NCBI RefSeq assembly: GCF_023910635.1 | Contig: NZ_JAAVVZ010000005.1 | Location: forward strand, 1-64,000 | Origin: Sphingorhabdus sp. | GTDB lineage: Bacteria > Pseudomonadota > Alphaproteobacteria > Sphingomonadales > Sphingomonadaceae | Direction: 5' to 3' | DNA length: 64,000 bases | In this document: piece by piece, positions 57,417-64,000 of the stretch | How the letters are laid out: every line of letters begins with the position of its first letter | Numbering within the stretch: position 1 is the first letter of the stretch | Translations under genes and position numbers: made by a program | The notes under the pieces: generated by a model | What the model saw: the letters and a program-made list of their open reading frames with translations, nothing else | The model's database searches: none | Told to the model about the DNA's origin: nothing

Positions 57417-59551
57417 CTTGTGCCAGTCCGGAATTGCGTGCTGGCGCTGCTGAACAGATGGTGCAGATCCTGCACCGAAAGCGGCCGTCCCGTTAGAAAG
57501 CCTTGTACCTCGTCGCAGCCTGCTTCCCGCAATAACGTAAACTGCGCCTCCGTCTCGACGCCCTCTGCCACCACCCGCATGTCGAGAGCGTGCGCAAGAT
57601 GTGTGATCGTAGAGACGATGGCGCGGTCAGTTGCGGATGTTTCGATGCGCGAAATGAAAGTCTGATCGATCTTCAGTCTTGTCGCCGGCAAATCGCGCAA
57701 ATATTGAAGCGATGAATAACCTGTGCCGAAATCATCAATTGAAATCTGGATTCCCGCGTCCCGTAAGGTCGCGAGCTGTTCGTGCACTTTCTGGCTATTA
57801 TCAATGAGTAATTCTTCCGTAATCTCGATTGCCAGCTTGCCTTTCGGTACGGCGTATTTTTCGACGAGACTAAGTATTTCGGTGCACATTGCCGCATATT
57901 GAAACTGCTTTGGCGAAATGTTCACGGCGATATGTGGCAGATCGATATTTTGTTTCGTGAAGCTTGCGATTTGCTTGCAAGCCGCCTCGACAACCCATGC
58001 GCCAACACGGCCAATAAGGCCTGAGTCATTGGCAACCTTGATAAAATCAGCCGGGGTCAAGCGACCCCGAACAGGGTGGTTCCAGCGAACCAATGCTTCA
58101 AGCCCGACATAGTCGCCTGAATGTGTGTCAACAATTGGCTGATATTCTAGGAAAAGCTGATCATTGTTCAAGGCATCGCGCAAGTCGGCCTCAATTCTCG
58201 CATTCATTTGCGCGATATGGTTCATCTTGGGCGAGAAAAAGCAAAAGCAATTCCGGCCTGATGCTTTGGCTTCGTACATCGCAAGGTCAGCGAGGCGAAG
58301 GAGCTCGTCAGGGGAGGAGCCATCTTCGGGGATCAAGGCAACGCCAATACTTGCGCTGATAAGCTGCTCAACGCCGCCGATGGTATAGGGCTCACCAATT
58401 TTGGCGAGCAACCTTGTGCAGATGCCTGAAACGCTGCCATTGTCATCCAGATTTTGGAGCACGATGGCGAATTCGTCACCGCCAATGCGCGCAGCAAAGC
58501 CGTCACTATCCAAAACAGAAATAATACGCTCGGCGACCTGCCGCAGAAGGACATCGCCTGTTTGGTGGCCCCGTGTATCGTTGATGACCTTGAACCGGTC
58601 CAGATCCAGCAGCAACAGCGCCGCGCCGCGCTTGCTAGAATTGCTGTCGTCAATGGCCGTACGCATCCATTGCGCCAATAACGTGCGGTTAGGCAACCCG
58701 GTGAGTATATCATGAAGCGCCAGATGTGTGCGATGTTGCTCGGCAAATTTGCGCGCGGTAATGTCCAAACCCGTCGTCAAGATACCAATCGCTTGATTAT
58801 CCTTGTTCAACAAAGGCGATTTGTTGCAGTGGAAGATGAGCTCGACGCCCTTGCTGACAAATTTCTCTTCGAAGTTCGGGATGGTCACGCCCGAATCCAG
58901 AATGATATTGTTCCGGCGCATTTCGCGTGCGACTAAATCCGGTTCCATAATGTCACTGATCGACTTTCCGACAAGTCCCTCGGGCTCACGTTCGAAAAGC
59001 GCAGCCTGATAGGAGTTTAGGAAGAGGAATTTCCCGTTGCGGTCCGTTGCATTGATGAGAATGGGCGTGGTGTCGATGATTTGCTCAAGCATCGATTTGC
59101 CGCTTTTTTCGTCGTCATCATGGTTGTCAGAAGCACGATTGGTCTCAAGCAACCGGTTCAGTTCACGTTGTCGACGATGCTGATGAATCAGCAATAAAGC
59201 GCGATCGCGAAATTCTATGTGGGTAACGGGTGTCTGCAAGAAATCTGTGGCACCTGCGTCAAGTGCGATGATCCGACATTCTCGGTCTTGTCTCGCCGTG
59301 ATGATAATCGCTGGAATATGCGCGCCAACCGTCCGCGACCGGATTTTGCTAATAAATTCGGCACCGTTCATTTCCGGCATACGATAATCGACCACCAATA
59401 GGTCAGCCGTCTCGGTCTCAAGCCATTTTAGAGCATCAATCGCGCTGTGAAAGCACTTTGCGGAAAACTCCGGACCCAACATGGCAACATATTGCGCGTA
59501 TACGCGCAGGTTCGTTGACCGATCATCCACAATGACAATACGCGCTTGCAT
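57413..59551 (-). CDS. Response regulator with PAS, GGDEF and EAL domains
   Basis: The 712-aa product has a receiver with acidic pocket D9-D10 and phospho-acceptor D55 in LLVVDYRMPEMNG, a PAS segment (FLNSYQAALFEREPEGLVGKSI), GGDEF with intact ARIGGDEFAIVL, and EAL with intact YVGLEALVRW plus IDDFGTGYSSLQYL. It could both make and degrade cyclic di-GMP. It is coupled to the hybrid kinase gene that follows. Confidence 0.92.
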   Translation of the reverse strand: MQARIVIVDDRSTNLRVYAQYVAMLGPEFSAKCFHSAIDALKWLETETADLLVVDYRMPEMNGAEFISKIRSRTVGAHIPAIIITARQDRECRIIALDAGATDFLQTPVTHIEFRDRALLLIHQHRRQRELNRLLETNRASDNHDDDEKSGKSMLEQIIDTTPILINATDRNGKFLFLNSYQAALFEREPEGLVGKSISDIMEPDLVAREMRRNNIILDSGVTIPNFEEKFVSKGVELIFHCNKSPLLNKDNQAIGILTTGLDITARKFAEQHRTHLALHDILTGLPNRTLLAQWMRTAIDDSNSSKRGAALLLLDLDRFKVINDTRGHQTGDVLLRQVAERIISVLDSDGFAARIGGDEFAIVLQNLDDNGSVSGICTRLLAKIGEPYTIGGVEQLISASIGVALIPEDGSSPDELLRLADLAMYEAKASGRNCFCFFSPKMNHIAQMNARIEADLRDALNNDQLFLEYQPIVDTHSGDYVGLEALVRWNHPVRGRLTPADFIKVANDSGLIGRVGAWVVEAACKQIASFTKQNIDLPHIAVNISPKQFQYAAMCTEILSLVEKYAVPKGKLAIEITEELLIDNSQKVHEQLATLRDAGIQISIDDFGTGYSSLQYLRDLPATRLKIDQTFISRIETSATDRAIVSTITHLAHALDMRVVAEGVETEAQFTLLREAGCDEVQGFLTGRPLSVQDLHHLFSSASTQFRTGTR

Positions 59552-59754
59552 GCAAATGCGCTAAGCTGAGAACCTCAAGAAATGGTTAAAGCCGGGTTTA
59601 CGATTGAGTCATATTCCAATTCAGACAGATGTGTCGGAGGGTGGTTTGCGAAGACAATATTGACAGCTTGCTCGCTTCAGCCTGTATATCCAACAAATCC
59701 GGAACATTCCCATGAGCCTTCGGTTGCCAGAAATATGCAAAAAGGAGCTGAAAA

Positions 59755-59934
59755 ATGCGACTTATCATTTCAATTGGAAGCTTGCGGGCGTTAGGCGCCT
59801 GCAACGAAATGGCAACCGAAGGCGAAACTGCAAATATTGAATTTTTTGGAATCAGAAACAAAATGCAAGACTCCCTTAATCTTGTTTCCCTAAGCTGGTT
59901 GCGTCTACTTGAAACGAAAGCACGCTGGGCATGA
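59755..59934 (+). CDS. Possible 59-aa leader or small protein
   Basis: ATG 59755 is preceded by AAAAGGAGCTG, a strong ribosome binding site. The frame runs 59 codons and its TGA overlaps the ATG of the next gene (ATGA). Predicted residues begin MRLIISIGSLRALGAC; no family is recognised. It may be a small gene or a leader that couples translation of the membrane protein. Confidence 0.4.
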   Translation: MRLIISIGSLRALGACNEMATEGETANIEFFGIRNKMQDSLNLVSLSWLRLLETKARWA

Positions 59935-60728
59935 GGGCAGTTATGGCGACATTTAAGGCAAAGCTGTATCGTAAGAGCGTTTCGGCAGTCGCTTGGCTTG
60001 ACGGCGGGATGCCAAAGATAATCATGGGATGGGTCGCCTGTATTGTAGTCGCCGGGATATTGCGGACCAGTTTTTCAGCATCCCCCATCACGAGCGGTGC
60101 CAGCCTGTTTCAAACGGTATTACCTTATATGCTGTTGGGGCTGTCCCCGGTTGCGGCATATTGGATCGCGGATCAACTTTTCCCCCGCGGATTGCTAATG
60201 CAACAACCCGAAATCCGTCTTTCGCGTATCGGTAAATGGCGTTCGGTGGACGTCCTTGTTGCGCGGGCAAACCCGATATTTGGTCCAACTGGCATGATGG
60301 CATCGCTGTTGATCGGAATGCTACTTAACGTCCCCGTCCGCAGCCTTGAATTCCTTGCGGCCGTGCCCGCTATGAATGGCAATGCGCCATTATGGGGCCA
60401 AGTCTTGTTCGCAGTGACCACATTTGATGTTGTCGTTATGAACTTTCTCTACATTTTATGTTTCATGGCGGCGCTGCGCTGCGTGCCATGGTTCCCGCGC
60501 TTTCTCTTTGTCGTATGGGGCTTTGACATCAGCGCGCAATTGTTCATGGCCCATGTTGTCGCAGGGACAGCGGGGTTGCCCGTCGGCGTGGGTGAAGCTC
60601 TGGTAAACCTGCTTCAGGGCAATATGCAAAAAGTGCTGATAAGCATGGCTATTTGGCTGCCCTATCTTATCCTCTCCGAACGGGTAAATCTTACCTATCG
60701 CAGCCGTGTTGCGCTGAACCCGGCCTGA
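59931..60728 (+). CDS. Membrane protein with DUF2569-like C-terminus
   Basis: The 265-aa product has several hydrophobic helices. The C-terminal region, with LVNLLQGNMQKVLIS and AIWLPYLILSERVNLTYRSR, resembles the DUF2569 ending. Function unknown. Its 3' end overlaps the convergent O-antigen ligase-like gene by 38 bases. An internal ATG at 59943 is an alternative start. Confidence 0.7.
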   Translation: MRAVMATFKAKLYRKSVSAVAWLDGGMPKIIMGWVACIVVAGILRTSFSASPITSGASLFQTVLPYMLLGLSPVAAYWIADQLFPRGLLMQQPEIRLSRIGKWRSVDVLVARANPIFGPTGMMASLLIGMLLNVPVRSLEFLAAVPAMNGNAPLWGQVLFAVTTFDVVVMNFLYILCFMAALRCVPWFPRFLFVVWGFDISAQLFMAHVVAGTAGLPVGVGEALVNLLQGNMQKVLISMAIWLPYLILSERVNLTYRSRVALNPA

Positions 60729-61959
60729 TAGAGCTGGCTATTGCCACGAGGAAGATCGTGATGGGATAGCTGAAATATAGCGCGCCATCGTAAAGCGCAT
60801 AGACAAAAAACCCCACGACAGCGCCCACGCCCGCTGCGCTTTCTCCCTGCGTATAAGGCCATCCCCACCGCCGCAATGTCGGAATACAGATAAGCAATGT
60901 CAGCAACACTGAAAACACTCCGCCAGAGAATAGCATTTGCAGCGGCAGATTATGCGGGTGGAAAAAGCTGGCGGGTTTGGATGGGCCGGACTTGAGAAAC
61001 TGGTTGATGCCCCAGCCCAATAGGGGCCTCTGGCTAATCTTTTCTATGGTGCCCGACCACAGGGCGGTCCGGCCTGAGCTTGTGTCGTGGCCAGCTTTCG
61101 CGGTGACATCCGCCATGCCTGTTGCTTCTGCAATACCATAAATGGGGTGCGGCAGAGGCAATATAGCTACCATCGCGGTGGACAACAGCGCCGATGCAGC
61201 AAAGAACTTCACGATTGATTTGCGATGACCCGCAGCTAGGAAAAACGTCGCAGTCACCACCACCAACGATGCCAGTAACGGACCGCGAGATCCGGTCCAT
61301 AACGACAGGCCAAAACTGACCGCTCCGAACGATATTGGCAACACCCACCGCAGCCACATATTCGCCCGGTCGTGCATCGTGATCAGGCAAACCAGACCTG
61401 CCGTCACGCCAGCAAAGGCAAAATGCCCGATATGCCGAACATTATTCACGCCCGGTATTCTGGATATCCATTCACCGTCTTGAGGGGAATTGAGGAATAT
61501 GTGGAGGGCCCACAATAAAGTCCACATCAATGTGCCTGCGCCGATGGACAACCATATGATTTGCGTAAATCGCGTCCCCGCCGTTCGCAAAACGTCGATG
61601 AGCGCCAGAAAAAACAAACCGGCAATCATCAGCTTGGCCATGCCGATACTTGCAAGAAGATAGTCTTTTCCGGGTTGGAACGACACAAAGATGGCGAGTA
61701 TAAGCCACAGTACCAAAGCGAATTTGGATATGAAGGGCAGTGCCTGCACCGCGCGGAACGGAGAAAAGCTCCCGCTCATCGCCGACAATATAAAAACCAG
61801 TTGAACCAATGGGACCGCGAACGCGTTGGTGCGGACGAATATTTGCCAGCCTTCGGGGGCACTGGTGATGTCGAGCGGGGCCAGCACCATCCATGCGGGC
61901 AAAAGGCCAACGAGTATCGCAGCAACGCCCATCCGCATCCGAAAATTATCGTTATGCAT
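60691..61959 (-). CDS. O-antigen ligase family (Wzy_C) membrane protein
   Basis: The 422-aa product has ten or more hydrophobic helices and the Wzy_C pattern: WTGSRGPLLASLVV, the periplasmic loop SGRTALWSGTIEKISQRPLLGWGINQF and FFHPHNLPLQMLFSGG. Members ligate or polymerise surface polysaccharide. ATG 61959 (MHNDNFR) is chosen over 61986. It is near but opposite to the export lipoprotein gene. Confidence 0.85.
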   Translation of the reverse strand: MHNDNFRMRMGVAAILVGLLPAWMVLAPLDITSAPEGWQIFVRTNAFAVPLVQLVFILSAMSGSFSPFRAVQALPFISKFALVLWLILAIFVSFQPGKDYLLASIGMAKLMIAGLFFLALIDVLRTAGTRFTQIIWLSIGAGTLMWTLLWALHIFLNSPQDGEWISRIPGVNNVRHIGHFAFAGVTAGLVCLITMHDRANMWLRWVLPISFGAVSFGLSLWTGSRGPLLASLVVVTATFFLAAGHRKSIVKFFAASALLSTAMVAILPLPHPIYGIAEATGMADVTAKAGHDTSSGRTALWSGTIEKISQRPLLGWGINQFLKSGPSKPASFFHPHNLPLQMLFSGGVFSVLLTLLICIPTLRRWGWPYTQGESAAGVGAVVGFFVYALYDGALYFSYPITIFLVAIASSIRPGSAQHGCDR

Positions 61960-62082
61960 ATATTCCCCCAAACTGATCCGCCGCACGCCTAGCCTGATTA
62001 TTTACCGGTTCAAGTTCACGAACATAGTTAACAATTCGTGCGTGCAGGCCTGTAGTTTTCCATATGTTACAACCGACGCCCA

Positions 62083-62199
62083 TTAACCATTAGGGTTATA
62101 TATCTTTAGTAACATATTGTGATTCGGTCACTTTATTGCCGTAGAAGTACAATTTTACGTCATGGTTAACAAAACTGAATTGTAAACTGTTGTTTACAA
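62083..62199. promoter_or_regulatory. Palindrome and CtrA-like half-sites upstream of flp
   Basis: The 454-base gap 61960-62413 has no gene and is AT-rich. TTAACCAT at 62083-62090 and its reverse ATGGTTAA at 62162-62169 match the CtrA half-site known from Caulobacter. TTGTAAAC-TGTT-GTTTACAA at 62180-62199 is a perfect inverted repeat with 8-bp arms. Regulation of the pilus locus by a CtrA-like factor and a palindrome-binding regulator is inferred. Confidence 0.4.
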
Positions 62200-62413
62200 T
62201 GCGTAAATTAAAATTGTTGACGATGATGCCCGTTTTGGAGGAGTTTTTACGTGTTCTAGGAAAACGAACGCGAATTGTGGCCAGACGCAACGCTGGTTTG
62301 AAAAAAATAACAGGGTCGCGTTTGGCACCAGTTTGTCTCCCTTTCCTAGTGCTCATCTTGTTCGGTCGGACACCGAAAGGGAATTTGCTTAGTTTTTGAT
62401 AAGGGGTTTTATT

Positions 62414-62602
62414 ATGGTTAAATTTGTAACTTCGTTTTTGCGTGACGAGAGCGGCGCTTCGGCTGCTGAATACGCTTTGATCCTCGCGATCGTTGGTACC
62501 GCTATCGTTGCCGGGGCATTAACATTGGGCCAAGAAATTGGAAATGCAATGACTGATGCTGGTGACTGCATTAAGACAGGTACAGCAGCAGCCTGCTCAT
62601 AA
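62414..62602 (+). CDS. Flp family type IVb pilin
   Basis: The 62-aa prepilin has a short leader, the processing region DESGASAAEYALILAIVG with the conserved Glu-Tyr pair, and a hydrophobic helix; VKFVTSFLRDESG is typical of the family. It is the structural subunit of the Flp/Tad adhesion pilus. ATG 62414 fits the leader length; the frame extends six codons upstream. Confidence 0.92.
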   Translation: MVKFVTSFLRDESGASAAEYALILAIVGTAIVAGALTLGQEIGNAMTDAGDCIKTGTAAACS

Positions 62603-62609
62603 ATAAATT

Positions 62610-62650
62610 CCCGCCGCATTGGGCGACAGTGCGGCGGGCTATTTTTATTT
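62610..62650 (+). terminator. Terminator or attenuator after flp
   Basis: CCCGCCGCA and TGCGGCGGG form a perfect 9-bp stem around an 11-base loop, followed by CTATTTTTATTT. It probably lets the pilin be expressed more than the assembly genes, which begin at 62678 and could be reached by readthrough. Confidence 0.85.
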
Positions 62651-62677
62651 ATCACGAACATTGGGGCGGAATGCAGA

Positions 62678-63634
62678 ATGCTTGCAAATCGTAATTTGCT
62701 GATCGTCGCGATTGCGGCATTCATCGGCATCATTGCCGTTGTTATAGCCAATAGCTATTTGTCGGGCGCTGAAAAGCAGCAACAGGTTGCTGCGGAACAA
62801 GGGCGCCTGGTACAGATAGCCGTTGCGCGGGTGCCATTGGAATATGGTGCAACGCTGACGTCGGAAAATATCCGGATGGTAAGCTGGCCAGCAACATCCA
62901 TGCCTGTTGGCGCGTTTCAATCGCCCAAGGGGCTTTATGGTGGTGAGGCCCGCATTGTCTTGCGTCCCATCGAACCGGGTGAACCGATTTTGCCGGGCAA
63001 GATCACCGGCTTTGGCGGCAGAGCCAGCCTTTCGGAATTGCTTGAAACCGATATGCGCGCCGTTGCGGTGCGCATAAATGATGTGGCCGGGGTTGCAGGC
63101 TTTGTCCTTCCCGGTGACCGCGTCGATGTGCTGTTGACGCGCACGCCAATGCTTGATGGCGAAGCGGGCGAGGTGGAGCCAGTCACGGATATTCTACTAC
63201 AAAATGTCGGCGTTCTGGCCATCGACCAATCACCGAACGAGAAAAAAACCGAACCGACAGTGGGTAAGACGGCAACATTGACCGTAGACCAACAAGGCGC
63301 GCAAAAATTGGCGCTTGCGGGGCAGGTCGGCACATTGTCTTTGGCCTTGCGCAATGCCGCGAACCAAGACGAGTTTATGTCACAGACCGTGGGAACCCGG
63401 GATTTGGGTCAAGGTAACACGGGGGCTAGCCTTTATGCTGGACCCGCAGAGCGCAATACTGCGCCGCCTGCATTTACCGCCAATCCGTTCCCTTATCCAT
63501 CCCAGCCTGTGGCCGCCATGCGACGCGGCGCAGTAGCAGCAGTTAGGCCACGGCCAGCCAATTCGGTTGGCGTCGAAATCGTGCGTGGGACGACCAGCAC
63601 AAGTTACGACGTCACGCGCCAGGGGGGATTTTAA
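62678..63634 (+). CDS. cpaB: Flp pilus assembly protein CpaB (RcpC)
   Basis: The 318-aa product has an N-terminal membrane anchor (RNLLIVAIAAFIGIIAVVIAN), a SAF domain (VPLEYGATLTSENIRMVSWPATSMP) and the RcpC-type region (RAVAVRINDVAGVAGFVLPGDRVDVLLTRT). It supports pilus assembly in the periplasm. It follows the flp terminator and precedes cpaC by 4 bases. Confidence 0.93.
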   Translation: MLANRNLLIVAIAAFIGIIAVVIANSYLSGAEKQQQVAAEQGRLVQIAVARVPLEYGATLTSENIRMVSWPATSMPVGAFQSPKGLYGGEARIVLRPIEPGEPILPGKITGFGGRASLSELLETDMRAVAVRINDVAGVAGFVLPGDRVDVLLTRTPMLDGEAGEVEPVTDILLQNVGVLAIDQSPNEKKTEPTVGKTATLTVDQQGAQKLALAGQVGTLSLALRNAANQDEFMSQTVGTRDLGQGNTGASLYAGPAERNTAPPAFTANPFPYPSQPVAAMRRGAVAAVRPRPANSVGVEIVRGTTSTSYDVTRQGGF

Positions 63635-63638
63635 GCGC

Positions 63639-64000
63639 ATGAAAAAGGCATATTTCCTGACCGCAGCATTGCTTGCACTGGTCACGCCCCCCGCCGCACT
63701 GGCGCAGGGCTATTCCACATCATCTGACGCTGGCCTGCTTGCGGGGCAGTTGGATGTCCCATTGCACAAAAGCCAAGTTGTGACCGTAGACCGTCCCTTT
63801 TCCAAAGCGATGGTTGGCAATGACGAAATCGCCGATATTGTTCCTGTTACCAACCGATCACTTTATGTGCTGGGTAAGAAAATGGGCACGACCAGCCTGA
63901 CGATTTATGACCGTAACAATATCGTTATCTCGGTGGTCGATGTCGCTGTAGGGCCGGACATTGTTTCGCTGCGGCGGCAAATGGCCGAGCTGATCCCCGG
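63639..64000 (+). CDS. cpaC: Flp pilus secretin CpaC (partial, cut by window end)
   Basis: From ATG 63639 a signal peptide (MKKAYFLTAALLALVTPPAA) is followed by the N-terminal secretin/BON-like region (VTVDRPFSKAMVGNDEIADI, LYVLGKKMGTTSLTIYD). About 120 codons are present; the secretin pore domain lies beyond the window. It is the expected neighbour of cpaB in Tad loci. Confidence 0.9.
   Translation, partial: MKKAYFLTAALLALVTPPAALAQGYSTSSDAGLLAGQLDVPLHKSQVVTVDRPFSKAMVGNDEIADIVPVTNRSLYVLGKKMGTTSLTIYDRNNIVISVVDVAVGPDIVSLRRQMAELIP

Overview
The window reads as a chromosomal segment of an alphaproteobacterium of the order Sphingomonadales, probably Sphingorhabdus- or Sphingopyxis-like. That assignment rests on recognised protein families and gene neighbourhoods (bamD-recN-ligA, rnhB-ccrM-folP with a GANTC methylase, a small cytochrome oxidase subunit IV gene before a split pntA, sdhC-sdhD-sdhA) and not on any database search. 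Coding density is high, many genes overlap by 1 to 4 bases (ATGA, GTGA, TGATG), and several genes use GTG or TTG starts.

Layout. 1-5.2 kb: outer-membrane assembly and DNA repair (bamD, recN, a secreted protein, ligA). 5.2-10.7 kb: intergenic repeats, phenylalanine hydroxylase, a fasciclin protein, an ECF sigma/anti-sigma pair, prmA and an SDR. 10.8-13.5 kb: succinate dehydrogenase sdhC-sdhD-sdhA, with no sdhB after it. 13.5-17.1 kb: repeats including a 204-bp tandem duplication, a flavin monooxygenase, a LysE exporter, an IS5-family element and a MITE-like element. 17-23.5 kb: lactate and 3-hydroxybutyrate dehydrogenases, isocitrate lyase with a divergent XRE-type regulator, and a GntR regulator; this is a two-carbon and short-chain acid block. 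23.5-31.7 kb: nitroreductase, POT peptide transporter with two secreted amidohydrolase-like proteins, NnrU, an aldo/keto reductase and a dicarboxylate symporter. 31.8-37.8 kb: glmM, a ThiD-glyoxalase fusion, rnhB, ccrM, folP, DUF2177. 37.8-43.9 kb: an NtrC-type regulator, the pnt transhydrogenase operon interrupted by a DUF559 nuclease cassette, and a racemase. 44-54 kb: tRNA-Ser(CGA) followed by accessory DNA (TetR regulators, a Tat-exported spermidine-dehydrogenase-like flavoprotein, an S41 peptidase, membrane proteins, an M28 peptidase), marked by a 21-bp repeat of the tRNA 3' end and by a duplicated 5' end of the polysaccharide-export gene. 54-64 kb: polysaccharide export lipoprotein, a two-gene phosphorelay/c-di-GMP unit, an O-antigen ligase-like protein, and the start of a Flp/Tad pilus locus (flp, cpaB, cpaC cut by the window end).

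The most unusual signals are three. First, a DUF559 endonuclease gene sits between two inverted 50-bp double-hairpin repeats whose differences are compensatory, inside the pnt operon. Second, a family of TA-flanked MITE-like elements ranges from 262 bp down to a bare 12-bp palindrome; two copies supply stop codons to both convergent neighbours, the interior stem covaries between copies, and one copy can be compared with an uninterrupted version of the same site in this window. Third, the tRNA-Ser-linked accessory region carries interleaved repeats.
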